Shown: positions 1-9,756 of the stretch, in pieces
How the letters are laid out: each line of letters opens with the position of its first letter
Numbering within the stretch: the stretch's first letter is position 1
NCBI GenBank assembly: GCA_017397725.1
Contig: JAFQIA010000028.1
Location: 124,001 to 188,000, forward strand
Source: Clostridia bacterium
GTDB lineage: Bacteria > Bacillota > Clostridia > Monoglobales > Monoglobaceae
Length of the DNA stretch: 64,000 nt
Direction of reading: 5' to 3'
Notes under the pieces: model-generated
The model's database searches: none
What the model saw: only the letters and a program-made list of their open reading frames with translations
Told to the model about the DNA's origin: nothing
Translations under genes and position numbers: made by a program

Positions 1-893
1 GTAACCGAGGTCACCACGCCACTCAGCTTTGCATCTTCGGTGGGAACCAAGGTAATATCCTCGGGACGAATCACCACATCTACCGGAGTATTGTTGCCAA
101 AGCCTTTGTCCACACAGACAAACTCTCTGCCGCTGATTTCTACCAGACAGTCTTTGAGCATAATACCGGGAATGATATTACTCTCCCCGATAAAGTCTGC
201 CACAAATGCATTTTCCGGCTCATTATAAATATCCACAGGAGTACCGATTTGTTGGATGTTACCCTGATTCATCACCACAACCGTATCGCTCATAGTCAGC
301 GCCTCTTCCTGATCGTGGGTCACATAGATAAAGGTGATTTCCAAACTCTGCTGAATCCGCTTCAGCTCAATCTGCATCTCCTTGCGGAGCTTTAAGTCCA
401 ATGCACCAAGAGGCTCATCCAAAAGGAGCACCTTGGGTCGGTTGACCAACGCTCTTGCAATGGCAACACGCTGTTGCTGACCGCCGGAGAGCCGGGAGAT
501 GTTCCGCTTTTCATAACCGCGCAGATTCACCAAATCCAGCATCTCGCCTACACGTTTTCTGATCTCCCGCTCCGGAAGCTTTTTCACATGCAGACCAAAG
601 GCGATATTTTCATACACATTCAAATGGGGAAACAACGCATAGCGCTGAAACACCGTGTTGACGTTTCTTTTATAGGCAGGCAGTCCGTTAATCTTTTTGC
701 CCTCAAAGGTAATCACACCGCTGTCCGGCTCTAAAAAACCGCCGATAATCCGCAGTGTGGTTGTCTTTCCGCAGCCGGATGGGCCAAGCAGAGTCACGAA
801 CTCCTTGTCCTTGATATCCAGATTGATATGATTCAGAATTTGCTCACCGTCAAAGTTGACGACGATATCTTTCAGGCTAACAATATGCTCCAA
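1..893 (-). CDS. potA: PotA, spermidine/putrescine ABC transporter ATP-binding subunit (3' end outside window)
   Basis: This is the cytoplasmic ATPase that powers polyamine import with PotB, PotC and PotD. The 297 codons present show Walker [10 protein letters not shown] at residues 37-45, a PotA-type Q-loop segment ([14 protein letters not shown]), the signature [15 protein letters not shown], Walker B VLLLDEP, a switch histidine in THDQEEAL, and the start of the C-terminal TOBE region. No ATG fits. The start is taken as TTG at 893-891 because an AGGGGG Shine-Dalgarno lies 7-8 bases upstream and the protein then begins [10 protein letters not shown]. The C-terminus and the expected potBCD genes lie beyond position 1. 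Family assignment is firm. Spermidine as substrate is inferred from the family. Confidence 0.9.
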   Translation of the reverse strand, partial: MEHIVSLKDIVVNFDGEQILNHINLDIKDKEFVTLLGPSGCGKTTTLRIIGGFLEPDSGVITFEGKKINGLPAYKRNVNTVFQRYALFPHLNVYENIAFGLHVKKLPEREIRKRVGEMLDLVNLRGYEKRNISRLSGGQQQRVAIARALVNRPKVLLLDEPLGALDLKLRKEMQIELKRIQQSLEITFIYVTHDQEEALTMSDTVVVMNQGNIQQIGTPVDIYNEPENAFVADFIGESNIIPGIMLKDCLVEISGREFVCVDKGFGNNTPVDVVIRPEDITLVPTEDAKLSGVVTSV

Positions 894-931
894 TACAAAT
901 CCCCCTTTTTACAGAAAAAAGTAATGCATTT

Positions 932-960
932 AATATATACGATTTTGCGGAAAATGTCAA
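932..960 (-). promoter_or_regulatory. Promoter of potA
   Basis: On the minus strand, TTGACA (960-955) is followed by a 17-base spacer and TATATT (937-932), about 40 bases before the potA start. The -35 box overlaps the last codons and stop of the upstream ABC exporter gene, so potA can be transcribed separately from the glyA-rarA operon. Confidence 0.65.
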
Positions 961-2681
961 TAAAAATCCTTGAATTGCAGTCGATAAAGTTCCTCATACA
1001 TTCCGCCTTGTTCAAGCAGTTCCTGATGGGTGCCCTTTTCAATGATTCTGCCCTCGTCCACCACCGCAATTTCGTCAGCGTTTTTGATGGTAGAAAGTCG
1101 ATGGGCAACAATCAGGGTGGTTCTGCCTTTGCAAAGTTCGTCCAAGGCTTGCTGAATCAGGATTTCGGTGGTGTTGTCCAGTGCCGATGTCGCCTCATCC
1201 AGAATCAGGATTGCGGGATTCTTCAAAAAGACTCTGGCGATGCTGATTCTTTGTTTTTGTCCGCCGGAGAGGCGTACCCCACGCTCGCCAATGACCGTGT
1301 CATAGCCATCCTCCATCTCCATAATGGCATCGTGAATATTGGCACGTTTTGCCGCCGCAATCACCTCTTCCTCCGTGGCATCCGGTTTTCCGTAAAGAAT
1401 GTTCTCGCGAATGCTGGCATTAAAGAGATAAATATCCTGTTGCACGATACCGATATGCTTGCGCAAGGAATCCATAGTAATGGTATGCAGTTCTCTGCCG
1501 TCAATCAGGATTTCTCCCTCCTTGACATCATAAAAATGCGGAATCAAATGACAGATGGTGGTCTTCCCGCCGCCGCTGGGACCTACCAAAGCAAACTTTT
1601 TGCCTTGTTCGATGGTCAGATTCACCCGATGGAGCACATGCTTGTCCCCTGCATAGCCATAGGACACATCCTTAAACTGAATATGCCCGTTGACATTCTC
1701 AATGGGGGTTGCCCCCACAGAATCCTGTTCAGGTTCTTCCTCCATCAAATTCACAAAGCGCTCAAAGCCGGCAAAACCGTTCTGGAACTGCTCTGCAAAG
1801 CGAATCATGGTATTGATGGGATTTAAGAAAAGATTCACCGAAACAATAAAAGCGGAATAGTCACCGAAATCAATTCTTCCGTGATACATAAACAATCCGC
1901 CTGCAATCAGGACAATCACATTAAAGACATCGGTCAAAAAGGTGGTAAAGGAATGAAACTGTCCCATCGCCTTGTAAGAATCCCGACTTGCCTCTTTGAA
2001 CTCCTCATTACCAAGCTCAAATTTTTCGGTTTCCTTTTGGGCGTTGGTAAACGCCTTGGTCACACGGATGCCTGCAATACTGCTTTGGAGCGACCCGTTA
2101 ATCTGGGCAACTGCCGCCTTGCTTCTGCGAAAGGCAGAGCGCATCTTGTTCCGCATCACAACCGCAATCAATACCAAAAAAGGAACACAAACAAAGATAA
2201 TGCCGGTGAGTGCCCAGTCGATGCTCCCCAGATAGAAAAAGGAAATCACCACCGAAATGGCAGAAATCAACACCTGCTCCGGTCCGTGATGGGCAAGCTC
2301 GCTCACATCAAACAGGTCGGTAGTCATGCGGGACATAATCTTGCCGGTTTCGTTTTTATCATAAAAGCCGTAGGGCAGACGTTCCAGATGCTGAAACAAA
2401 TCACTCCGCATCTGCGCCTGCATCCGGACCCCCATCATATGTCCCTGATACTGAATGAAATAGTTGAGCAGCATCCGCAGCAGATACAGCAAAAGCAATC
2501 CCACACCGCAAAAAACGATCATCTGATAGTTGCGGTTGGGAATCAAATCGTTCAGCATCAATCTGGTCATAATGGGATATAGAATAGCAATGAGTGCAAC
2601 CAGTAACGCTGCACCCATATCCATACCAAAAATCAATTTGTGAGGTTTGTAATAAGACACAAACCGTTTAATCATCTTCAT
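957..2681 (-). CDS. ABC exporter, fused membrane and ATPase domains (MsbA/LmrA type)
   Basis: This is a 574-residue half-transporter expected to act as a dimer in the cytoplasmic membrane. Residues 1-310 form the six-helix transmembrane domain. The nucleotide-binding domain starts near residue 334 with Walker A GPSGGGKTT at 367-375, signature LSGGQKQRISIAR, Walker B ILILDEATSALD and H-loop VAHRLST. The substrate cannot be read from sequence; lipid, peptide and drug exporters all share this form. The start codon lies 14 bases inside the 3' end of rarA, which indicates co-transcription and probably coupled translation. A second exporter of the same family lies at 6069-7919, but the two are not adjacent and are not obviously a heterodimer. 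Confidence 0.9.
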   Translation of the reverse strand: MKMIKRFVSYYKPHKLIFGMDMGAALLVALIAILYPIMTRLMLNDLIPNRNYQMIVFCGVGLLLLYLLRMLLNYFIQYQGHMMGVRMQAQMRSDLFQHLERLPYGFYDKNETGKIMSRMTTDLFDVSELAHHGPEQVLISAISVVISFFYLGSIDWALTGIIFVCVPFLVLIAVVMRNKMRSAFRRSKAAVAQINGSLQSSIAGIRVTKAFTNAQKETEKFELGNEEFKEASRDSYKAMGQFHSFTTFLTDVFNVIVLIAGGLFMYHGRIDFGDYSAFIVSVNLFLNPINTMIRFAEQFQNGFAGFERFVNLMEEEPEQDSVGATPIENVNGHIQFKDVSYGYAGDKHVLHRVNLTIEQGKKFALVGPSGGGKTTICHLIPHFYDVKEGEILIDGRELHTITMDSLRKHIGIVQQDIYLFNASIRENILYGKPDATEEEVIAAAKRANIHDAIMEMEDGYDTVIGERGVRLSGGQKQRISIARVFLKNPAILILDEATSALDNTTEILIQQALDELCKGRTTLIVAHRLSTIKNADEIAVVDEGRIIEKGTHQELLEQGGMYEELYRLQFKDFY

Positions 2682-3960
2682 TTTGCTTCAGTCCTTTGAC
2701 TTTGTCCCAGTATTCCTTGGCAGCCCGTTCCTGTCGGTTATTTCCCGGGACATAGTATGTTTTATCCTTAATCTTGTCCGGCAGATACTGCTGAACCACA
2801 TAATGATTGGGATAATCGTGGGGATAGAGATAATGCTGACCCTTGACCCCTTTTCCCTCACCATCATAATGCTTGTTTTGCAGCTGTCTTGGGATGGTTC
2901 CCGTATCCATATGCTCCAAATCATAAAGCGCCGCATCCAAAGCAAGATGCGCCGTATTGGATTTGGGAAGGGTTGCCAGATACACCGTCGCGTGGCCAAG
3001 AGGAATCCGCGCCTCCGGAAAGCCCAGCATCAAGGCGCTGTCTACACAGGCTTTGACCACCGTAATGGCATTGGGCTGTGCAAGCCCGATATCCTCACAG
3101 GCAATTACCATCAGCCGGCGGCAAATGGACTGGATATCGTCCGCCGCCACCAGTCTTGCCAAATAGTGCACCGCCGCATCGGGGTCACTGCCCCGAATGG
3201 ATTTTTGAAAGGCGCTCAGGATGTCATAATGACTGTCACCCTTTTGGTCATACTGAATCACCTTTTTCTGGGTGCATTGCTCTGCCACATCCAAGGTCAG
3301 GTGAATGATTCCCTTTTTGTCGGGCGAGGTATAATTGAGAGCAAGCTCCAAGGCGTTGAGCGCCTTGCGCACATCCCCGCCGGATTTTTCCGCCAGATGC
3401 AAAAGCACACCCTCCTCTGCCTCAATGGGATTGTGGGCAAAGTCCTCTTTTTGCAAAATCTCTACTGCACGGCTGAGGGCATCTGCAATATCCTCCGGCA
3501 TCAATGCCTTGAACTCAAAGACAGTACTTCGGCTCAGGATGGCATTGTATACATAAAAATAAGGGTTCTCAGTGGTGCTGGCAATCAGGGTGATTTTTCC
3601 GTTTTCGGTATATTCCAGCAAAGACTGTTGCTGCTTTTTATTAAAATTCTGAATCTCGTCCAGATAAAGCAACACTCCATCCTGTCCCAAAAGTCCCTCG
3701 CTCTCTTTGACGATATTTTTAATATCGGAAACCGAGGCATTGGTGGCATTGAGCCGATAGAGTGTTTTTCCTGCCGCCTTGGCAGCAATATTGGCAACGG
3801 TGGTTTTTCCCGTGCCGGACAGTCCGTAGAATATCATATTCGGGATATTCCCGCTCTCAATGATATTGCGAAGAATCTGTCCTTTCCCCAATATATGTTT
3901 CTGTCCCACAACCTGGTCTAAGGTTGTGGGACGGATTCTGTCTGCAAGTGGCTTATTCAT
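2668..3960 (-). CDS. rarA: Replication-associated recombination protein A (RarA/MgsA), AAA+ ATPase
   Basis: RarA is a clamp-loader-like AAA+ ATPase that acts at stalled replication forks. The 430-residue protein has Walker [10 protein letters not shown] at residues 46-54 and Walker B with DEIQ at 101-104, then a lid and C-terminal tetramerisation region, close to the usual family length. A longer reading frame opens upstream (to 4023), but the family starts at [11 protein letters not shown]. The ATG at 3960 overlaps the glyA stop by eight bases (ATGAATAA). It sits second in the glyA-rarA-ABC exporter operon. The functional link to glyA is unclear and may only be transcriptional. Confidence 0.93.
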   Translation of the reverse strand: MNKPLADRIRPTTLDQVVGQKHILGKGQILRNIIESGNIPNMIFYGLSGTGKTTVANIAAKAAGKTLYRLNATNASVSDIKNIVKESEGLLGQDGVLLYLDEIQNFNKKQQQSLLEYTENGKITLIASTTENPYFYVYNAILSRSTVFEFKALMPEDIADALSRAVEILQKEDFAHNPIEAEEGVLLHLAEKSGGDVRKALNALELALNYTSPDKKGIIHLTLDVAEQCTQKKVIQYDQKGDSHYDILSAFQKSIRGSDPDAAVHYLARLVAADDIQSICRRLMVIACEDIGLAQPNAITVVKACVDSALMLGFPEARIPLGHATVYLATLPKSNTAHLALDAALYDLEHMDTGTIPRQLQNKHYDGEGKGVKGQHYLYPHDYPNHYVVQQYLPDKIKDKTYYVPGNNRQERAAKEYWDKVKGLKQNEDD

Positions 3961-5191
3961 AAAGCGGATATTTTTTGCAAAGTGCATCCACACGCTTTTG
4001 AACGGCTTCCTTGTTGCCCTCAAAGTCGTTGATGACCATGCAAATCAGTTCAGCGATTTCATCCATATCTTCTTCCTTGAAACCACGGCTAGTTACAGCA
4101 GGGGTTCCCAGACGGATACCGCTGGTTACAAACGGGCTCTTGGGATCGTTGGGGATGGTGTTCTTGTTACAGGTGATACCAACCTCATCCAAGTTATGCT
4201 CTACTTCCTTACCGGTCTTATCCTGCTTAATCAGGCTGACCAGCATCAGGTGGTTGTCAGTTCCGCCGGAAACGATTTCGATACCGCGGTTCATCAAACC
4301 TTGCGCCAATGCTGCTGCATTCTTCTTTACCTGCAGCTGATATTCCTTAAACGCAGGAGAAAGTGCTTCCTTTAAGCAGACTGCTTTGCCGGCAATCACG
4401 TGCATCAAGGGACCGCCCTGATTACCCGGGAAAACCGCCTTGTTGATCATCGGACCATATTCTTCTTTGCAAAGAATCATACCGCCTCTGGGACCGCGCA
4501 GGGTCTTGTGGGTGGTAGTAGTTACAAAGTCCGCATAGGGAACAGGACTGGTATGAAGGCCTGCCGCAACCAGACCGGCAATGTGTGCCATATCTACCAT
4601 CAGGTATGCGCCAACCTCGTCTGCGATTTCACGGAATTTTGCAAAATCAATCTCACGGGCATAGGCAGAGGCACCTGCCAGAATCAGCTTGGGTTTGTGC
4701 TCCAGCGCCAGCGCACGAACCTCATCATAATTGATGCGATGGGTCACATCGTCCACACCATAGGGAACCACATTGAAATATTTACCGGAAATATTCACAG
4801 GAGAACCATGGCTCAGATGTCCGCCGTGGGCAAGATTCATACCCAGGAAGGTGTCGCCCGGCTCCATAGTTGCAAAAAAGACTGCCAGATTCGCAGAAGC
4901 ACCGGAGTGGGGCTGCACATTGGCAAACTCTGCGCCAAACAGTTCCTTTGCTCTTTCCCGTGCCAAATCCTCAACGATGTCCACATACTCACAACCGCCG
5001 TAGTAGCGCTTGCCGGGATAGCCCTCTGCATATTTGTTGGTCAGCGGAGTGCCCATTGCCTCAATCACAGCGGAGCTGACAAAGTTTTCAGACGCAATCA
5101 GCTCAATCTTATTTCTCTGGCGGTTAATCTCCGAAGTAATGGCAGAAGCAACCTCGGGGTCTACCTTTTTAATCTGTTCCAATTCAAACAT
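3953..5191 (-). CDS. glyA: Serine hydroxymethyltransferase
   Basis: This PLP enzyme interconverts serine plus tetrahydrofolate and glycine plus 5,10-methylene-tetrahydrofolate. The 412-residue protein is full length. It has the N-terminal LIASENF motif, the active-site segment [14 protein letters not shown] with the PLP lysine at residue 229, and the usual C-terminal domain. An AGGAGG Shine-Dalgarno precedes the ATG at 5191. It is the first gene of a minus-strand operon with rarA and an ABC exporter and is divergent from nth. With Fhs (59944-61620) it belongs to the one-carbon pathway. Confidence 0.97.
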   Translation of the reverse strand: MFELEQIKKVDPEVASAITSEINRQRNKIELIASENFVSSAVIEAMGTPLTNKYAEGYPGKRYYGGCEYVDIVEDLARERAKELFGAEFANVQPHSGASANLAVFFATMEPGDTFLGMNLAHGGHLSHGSPVNISGKYFNVVPYGVDDVTHRINYDEVRALALEHKPKLILAGASAYAREIDFAKFREIADEVGAYLMVDMAHIAGLVAAGLHTSPVPYADFVTTTTHKTLRGPRGGMILCKEEYGPMINKAVFPGNQGGPLMHVIAGKAVCLKEALSPAFKEYQLQVKKNAAALAQGLMNRGIEIVSGGTDNHLMLVSLIKQDKTGKEVEHNLDEVGITCNKNTIPNDPKSPFVTSGIRLGTPAVTSRGFKEEDMDEIAELICMVINDFEGNKEAVQKRVDALCKKYPLYE

Positions 5192-5246
5192 CTTTTTTCC
5201 TCCTGTATTTCCATAATCTCATTTGTCAAATTGCGATATAAAATGA

Positions 5247-5275
5247 TTGCATTGACCTATCTTTTATATTATAAT
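5247..5275 (+). promoter_or_regulatory. Promoter of nth
   Basis: TTGCAT (5247-5252), 17-base spacer, TATAAT (5270-5275) on the plus strand, 35 bases before the nth ATG. Its -10 box overlaps the -10 box of the oppositely directed glyA promoter, so the two promoters probably compete. Confidence 0.6.
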
Positions 5276-5296
5276 CATTATAGCGACATTTTGCAA
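5268..5296 (-). promoter_or_regulatory. Promoter of glyA operon
   Basis: On the minus strand, TTGCAA (5296-5291), 17-base spacer, TATAAT (5273-5268). This gives a leader of about 70 nt before the glyA AGGAGG and ATG. No riboswitch-like structure was recognised in that leader. Confidence 0.6.
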
Positions 5297-5309
5297 GGGG
5301 GAATTTTAT

Positions 5310-5951
5310 ATGCGTGAAAGTTTATCTGCAAAAAAACAACGTGTCTTAGATATTATCTCCGTTTTTGACCAAGTTTATGAGGATGCAGAGTGCACCCTTG
5401 ATTATACCAATCCGCTTGAGCTCTTGATTGCCACCCAGCTTGCGGCACAATGCACCGATGCCAGAGTGAATCTGGTAACGCCCCATCTGTTTCAAAAATA
5501 TCCCGATGTGCACGCCTTTGCCTACGCCGATGAATTGGAGCTGCAAGAGGATATCCGCTCCACCGGATTCTTCCGCAACAAAGCAAAAAATATCATCGGT
5601 TGCTGCCAAATGCTGATTGCTGATTTTGACGGGGAGGTGCCCGGCAGGATGGAGGATTTATTAAAGCTGCCCGGGGTTGGCAGAAAGACCGCCAATCTGG
5701 TTTTGGGGGATTATTTCGGGATTCCCGGTGTGGTGGTGGACACCCACGCCACCCGCCTTTCCAACCGGATGGGATTGACCACCGGCAAAGACCCTTATAA
5801 AATCGAACTGGATTTACAAAAGGTGGTTCCTAAGACCCATTGGGCAAGCTTTTGCCATCAGCTGGTCTACCACGGCAGAGCCTATTGTATGGCACGCAAA
5901 CCCAACTGTGACGAATGCCCCATCCGTCATCTCTGCCCGCAAAAATTGTAA
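5310..5951 (+). CDS. nth: Endonuclease III, DNA glycosylase/AP lyase
   Basis: Base-excision repair enzyme that removes oxidised pyrimidines and cleaves at abasic sites. The 213-residue protein is the usual size. It carries a helix-hairpin-helix LPGVGRKTA with catalytic Lys126, catalytic Asp144 in VDTHATR, and the C-terminal [4Fe-4S] cysteines C193-X6-C200-X2-C203-X5-C209. A GGGGG Shine-Dalgarno precedes the ATG. It is a single-gene unit, closed by the hairpin at 5957-5979 and divergent from glyA. Confidence 0.96.
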   Translation: MRESLSAKKQRVLDIISVFDQVYEDAECTLDYTNPLELLIATQLAAQCTDARVNLVTPHLFQKYPDVHAFAYADELELQEDIRSTGFFRNKAKNIIGCCQMLIADFDGEVPGRMEDLLKLPGVGRKTANLVLGDYFGIPGVVVDTHATRLSNRMGLTTGKDPYKIELDLQKVVPKTHWASFCHQLVYHGRAYCMARKPNCDECPIRHLCPQKL

Positions 5952-5956
5952 AAGAG

Positions 5957-5979
5957 AAGCTCCCGAAAGGGAGCTTTTT
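5957..5979 (+). terminator. Terminator of nth
   Basis: Perfect 8-bp stem (AAGCTCCC/GGGAGCTT) with a GAAA loop followed by a T run, starting six bases after the nth stop codon. Confidence 0.85.
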
Positions 5980-5998
5980 AACAATTCGGTTACTTGTA

Positions 5999-6026
5999 TT
6001 GACAAAGAAATCAAACGATGTATAAT
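5999..6026 (+). promoter_or_regulatory. Promoter of second ABC exporter
   Basis: TTGACA (5999-6004), 16-base spacer, TATAAT (6021-6026), about 43 bases before the ATG at 6069. Confidence 0.7.
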
Positions 6027-6068
6027 GCAAGAAAAAAAGCAATTTTTCTTTTTTGAGGTGATGCTTTT

Positions 6069-7919
6069 ATGCAGGAACAAACCACAGAAAAACCCAAACC
6101 CTTATCCAAAACCCAAAAACGCCACCACATTCCCGACTACGAACAGCTTTTTCAGGAAAACGCCTCCACCGAAAAGGACGGCAAGCCGTCGGGAATCTAC
6201 AAATTGATATTAAAACAAAACCGTTGGAAGATGCTCCTATCCACCTTGTTGGGGCTGATCAAACATTCGCCGGTATTGGTAATTCCGCTGTTCACCGCAG
6301 AAATCATTAACGCAATGGTTGCAGGGGGACCGGATACAGGAAAAAAGATTGCCCTTTACTGTATCATTCTTTCGATTTTCATTGTGCAGAACATTCCCAG
6401 CCACATCCTTCGGGAATGGTACAACAACTCCATGCTCCGCACCATCGAGGCAGGACTTCGCAATACTCTGATTCGCAAGCTGCAGCATCTTTCCCTTACC
6501 TATCACAAGGAATTGGAAAGCGGAAAAATCCAAGCCAAGTTTTTGCGTGATATTGCCGCCATTGAAGTTTTGAATCGGCAGTTTACCAACATTCTGCTCC
6601 CTGAAATTGTCAACATTCTGGTCTATGTTGTGATTGCCGCAAGCAAGAGCTGGATTGTCACCCTGTTCTTTGCCGCGGTCATTCCGGTCAATCTGTTGGT
6701 TATCACCTTTTTCAAAAAGACCATTTCCAACGCAAATCGTACCTTCCGCAAGGAAAACGAAGAGGTTTCTGCCAAGGTTTCCAATATGATTGATATGATT
6801 CCCATTACCAAGGCGCACGGCTTAGAGCACAAGGAAATCAATGCGTTGGAACAAAAAATCAGGCAACTCCGCGAACAAGGCTTGCTGGTTGACAAAACCA
6901 ACGCCCGTTTTGGTTCGGTTTCCTGGGTCATCAGCCAGATCATGAGCCTGTTATGCTTGATTTTTACCGTTTCTATGGCTTATCGGGGCGTGATTGAAAT
7001 CGGTGATGTGGTGATGTTCCAATCCTACTTCAATGCCATTTCCAATGCGTTGCGTGGTTTGATTGCCATCTATCCCGAGCTTTCCAAGGGCATTGAGTCA
7101 GTGGATTCTCTGTCCGAAATCATCTTATCCAAGGAAATCGAGGACAATCGAGGCAAAATCCCCCTCCGCTATGTGCATGGCACGGTGCAGTTCCAAAATG
7201 TGACGTATTGCTATCCCAAAGCGGATGAGCCGACCATCAAGGATTTCTCCCTTTCGGTAGAGCCTGGGGAATGCATCGCCTTTGTAGGAAGCTCCGGTTC
7301 CGGAAAATCCACCCTGATGAATATGATTATCGGCTTTATGTACCCCACTGAGGGGCAGCTGCTCATTGACGGCAAGCCCATCGAGATGTTGAACCTGAGC
7401 AAGTACCGGCACTTCCTTTCGGTAGTCCCCCAGAACAGTGTTTTGTTCACCGGTTCGATTCGGGAAAACATCACCTACGGAATGCCAAAAATCTCCGAAG
7501 AGCAACTCCATAACATCGTTCATCTTGCCAATATCGATGAATTCTTGGGCCAACTTCCAAACGGTCTTAATACCCAAGTTGGGGAAAATGGTGCCAATCT
7601 GTCCGGCGGACAAAAGCAGAGAATCTCCATTGCAAGGGCTTTGATTCGGGACCCGAAAATCCTGATTCTGGATGAGGCAACCTCCGCCCTTGACAATATC
7701 TCGGAATACCACGTCCAGCAAGCCATCAATCACCTGACCAAGGGCAGAACCACCTTTATTGTCGCCCATCGTCTTTCCACCATTCGCAATGCGGACCGGA
7801 TTGTGGTGATGGACCACGGCCGCTGTGTAGAGATGGGAACGTATGATGAATTGGTGGCAAAGAAAGGCTCCTTTTATCAACTGAAATCCCTGAACGATAC
7901 CCTTTCAGAAACTGAATAA
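6069..7919 (+). CDS. ABC exporter, fused membrane and ATPase domains
   Basis: 616-residue ABC half-exporter. It has a hydrophilic N-terminal extension of about 45 residues, a transmembrane domain to roughly residue 350, and a nucleotide-binding domain. Walker A GSSGSGKST lies near residues 407-415, with signature LSGGQKQRISIAR, Walker B ILILDEATSALD and VAHRLST. The polar N-terminal tail is longer than in the exporter at 957-2681. TTGAGGTG acts as Shine-Dalgarno. It is monocistronic, with its own promoter and a bidirectional terminator. Substrate unknown. Confidence 0.9.
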   Translation: MQEQTTEKPKPLSKTQKRHHIPDYEQLFQENASTEKDGKPSGIYKLILKQNRWKMLLSTLLGLIKHSPVLVIPLFTAEIINAMVAGGPDTGKKIALYCIILSIFIVQNIPSHILREWYNNSMLRTIEAGLRNTLIRKLQHLSLTYHKELESGKIQAKFLRDIAAIEVLNRQFTNILLPEIVNILVYVVIAASKSWIVTLFFAAVIPVNLLVITFFKKTISNANRTFRKENEEVSAKVSNMIDMIPITKAHGLEHKEINALEQKIRQLREQGLLVDKTNARFGSVSWVISQIMSLLCLIFTVSMAYRGVIEIGDVVMFQSYFNAISNALRGLIAIYPELSKGIESVDSLSEIILSKEIEDNRGKIPLRYVHGTVQFQNVTYCYPKADEPTIKDFSLSVEPGECIAFVGSSGSGKSTLMNMIIGFMYPTEGQLLIDGKPIEMLNLSKYRHFLSVVPQNSVLFTGSIRENITYGMPKISEEQLHNIVHLANIDEFLGQLPNGLNTQVGENGANLSGGQKQRISIARALIRDPKILILDEATSALDNISEYHVQQAINHLTKGRTTFIVAHRLSTIRNADRIVVMDHGRCVEMGTYDELVAKKGSFYQLKSLNDTLSETE

Positions 7920-7947
7920 AAAGAGGACCTATCACAGGTCCTCTTTT
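7918..7947. terminator. Bidirectional terminator between convergent genes
   Basis: Stem AAAGAGGACCT / AGGTCCTCTTT with a five-base loop and A/T tracts on both sides. It covers the stop of the plus-strand ABC exporter and the last codons plus stop of the minus-strand radical SAM gene, so one hairpin serves both. Confidence 0.85.
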
Positions 7948-9548
7948 ATTTCCTCGGTAATATCAAACAATCGGTTTGTCTGATAATCCATCATAAACGC
8001 TCTCCCGTTCATCCGTTCAAAGCGCAGTCTGGTAAGGTCAGGGGTGATGGCATATTTTTTGCAAAAGTCTGCATCCTTCATCAGCCGATACGCTTTATCT
8101 TTGAACCCCCGCTCCCGCTTTGGACGCACAAACTCCGGAAGAGGGATACTTTTGTTGTTGCGAATAAAATCCTCCGAAAGCTCCGCGCGCACTGATTCTC
8201 CATAGGTATCATATAAAATCTCATACCAAGCCTTGCGTGGTTTTTTCCCGTTTTGCTGTTCCTGTTTGAGGAGTCTTCCAAGGGATTCAAATACCGCAAA
8301 GGGATGGGTCTTGGTTAACTTTTCGATGGTTTTGGCAAAGGCTCCGCTGTTGTAAAACAACTCCACCGCCTCTTCTACCTCTTTGAGATAACAAAGCTCC
8401 TGTGCGGAAATCCAATCGGTGGCGACCACCTCATAAGGTGGAAAACTCACCGCACGGATTCTTGATTCTCTCTCCAAGACGGTTCCGGGCAAGACCTTCA
8501 AAAAACCAAGCTGGAGCATATGGGGTTTTAAGTCATAGACATCGTCAAAGGATTTTCCAAAGCCCTCATAATCCTCATAAGGGAGCCCCGCAATCAAATC
8601 CAGATGGATATGCATATTGCCAAAAGAACGGAGCGTCAGAATATTTTCCTTCATCCGCTCCCAGTCAAAGGCTCTGCCTACCGCCTTTAAGGTTTGAGGA
8701 TTGGTGGACTGTACCCCCATTTCCACCTGAAATTTCCCCTTGGGGGCAGACTTTAATACTTCCAAAAGCTCCGGCGTTAAGATTCTCGGTTCCAACTCCA
8801 TATGCACACAGGTGTTTTTGCTGTGTTTCAGGATGAAAGTGAGAATCTCTATTGCCCGCTTACTGTCATAGTTAAAGGTGCGGTCAATCAGCTTGACAAG
8901 GGGGACATTCTGGGCAAAAAACCGCGAAAGCCCCTCCTTGACATAGCCCATCGGGAAAGGACGCACCTTGTCTTCTGCCGAGGACAGGCAGTAGGAGCAA
9001 TGAAAAGGGCAACCCCGTGAAGTTTCAAAATAGAGAATTTTGTCTTTATTTTCTGTGATATCTTCTTGGGTATACGGTTGGGGCATCTTGGTTAAATCCA
9101 GCAGAGGTCGTGGAATCAAAGGCTCTCCCCTGCGTGCCAATCCACGAATTCCTGAAAGGGGGTTCTTTTTTTCTAAGGATTCCAAAACATCCTTTAGGGT
9201 TTCTTCCCCCTCACCCACAATCACCATATCCACAAACGGGTATTGAAAAAGCACCCTGTCTGCCCGATGGCCAGCCTCCGGACCACCGAAAAGGATTTGT
9301 GCCTCCGGCAAAGCAGTCTTTAGCATTTCTGCAAGACGTAAGGTCAGTTCCATATTCCAGATATAACAAGAAAACGCATACACCGATGCGTTTTCAAAAA
9401 GTAGTGCGGCATACATATGTTCCAAGGAATCATTGATACTGAACTCCCGCACAAGAATCTCCTGTTTTTCCTGATATGCCCTTAAGTAACGAAGTGCCAA
9501 TGAGGAATGGGCAAACTTCGCATTCAGGGCAACAAGAACGGTTTTCAT
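7932..9548 (-). CDS. B12-binding-type radical SAM protein (DUF4080 family)
   Basis: 538-residue predicted radical SAM enzyme. Residues 1-150 look like a B12-binding Rossmann domain, but the cobalamin-ligating DxHxxG motif is not evident. The [4Fe-4S]/SAM motif is C180-X3-C184-X2-C187. The C-terminal third resembles DUF4080. The start MKTVLVALNAKFAHSSLALR is typical of this uncharacterised family. The ATG overlaps the DUF896 stop (ATGA) and has AAAGGAA upstream. Last gene of the yitT operon. No reaction can be assigned; relatives modify tRNA, lipids or peptides. Confidence 0.8.
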   Translation of the reverse strand: MKTVLVALNAKFAHSSLALRYLRAYQEKQEILVREFSINDSLEHMYAALLFENASVYAFSCYIWNMELTLRLAEMLKTALPEAQILFGGPEAGHRADRVLFQYPFVDMVIVGEGEETLKDVLESLEKKNPLSGIRGLARRGEPLIPRPLLDLTKMPQPYTQEDITENKDKILYFETSRGCPFHCSYCLSSAEDKVRPFPMGYVKEGLSRFFAQNVPLVKLIDRTFNYDSKRAIEILTFILKHSKNTCVHMELEPRILTPELLEVLKSAPKGKFQVEMGVQSTNPQTLKAVGRAFDWERMKENILTLRSFGNMHIHLDLIAGLPYEDYEGFGKSFDDVYDLKPHMLQLGFLKVLPGTVLERESRIRAVSFPPYEVVATDWISAQELCYLKEVEEAVELFYNSGAFAKTIEKLTKTHPFAVFESLGRLLKQEQQNGKKPRKAWYEILYDTYGESVRAELSEDFIRNNKSIPLPEFVRPKRERGFKDKAYRLMKDADFCKKYAITPDLTRLRFERMNGRAFMMDYQTNRLFDITEEIKEDL

Positions 9549-9751
9549 AGCTGTTTTCCTTTCAGGTTTTCTCTGGTTCCGTCAGGGCGAACCACCTCAA
9601 TATTATCCAGCTGTTGTTTCAGGTTTCCGCGGAATGCCTGAATATACGCCTCACGGAGTTTTTGTTGCTCCGCTTTTTCTTCTTCACTTAACCCCTCTTC
9701 TCTGGACTTTCTCGCCAGAGCATTGATGCGGTCTATCATCTTTTGATCCAT
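9545..9751 (-). CDS. DUF896 family small protein (YnzC-like)
   Basis: 68-residue cytoplasmic protein with the family pattern INALARKSREEGLSEEEKAEQ followed by LREAYIQAFRGNLKQQLDNI, predicted as a helical hairpin. Some Bacillus relatives lie in SOS-controlled loci, but the function is not known. The ATG at 9751 is preferred over an upstream GTG at 9760 because AAAGGTG lies six bases before it. Its stop overlaps the next start, so translation of the radical SAM gene is probably coupled to it. Confidence 0.85.
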   Translation of the reverse strand: MDQKMIDRINALARKSREEGLSEEEKAEQQKLREAYIQAFRGNLKQQLDNIEVVRPDGTRENLKGKQL

Positions 9752-9756
9752 TTCTG

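Noticed and set aside
828-1826. Plus-strand frame of 332 codons, and similar long plus-strand frames opposite rarA, pflB, the GH26-like gene and recD2
   Set aside because: They are antisense shadows of strongly supported genes with conserved motifs; none shows its own domain or start signals.
3961-4023. N-terminal extension of RarA by 21 residues into glyA
   Set aside because: The family start is MNKPLADR, and the extra residues are basic and unlike RarA.
957-7919. The two ABC exporters as one heterodimeric transporter
   Set aside because: They lie in different operons on opposite strands and each has intact ATPase motifs, so homodimers are the simpler reading.
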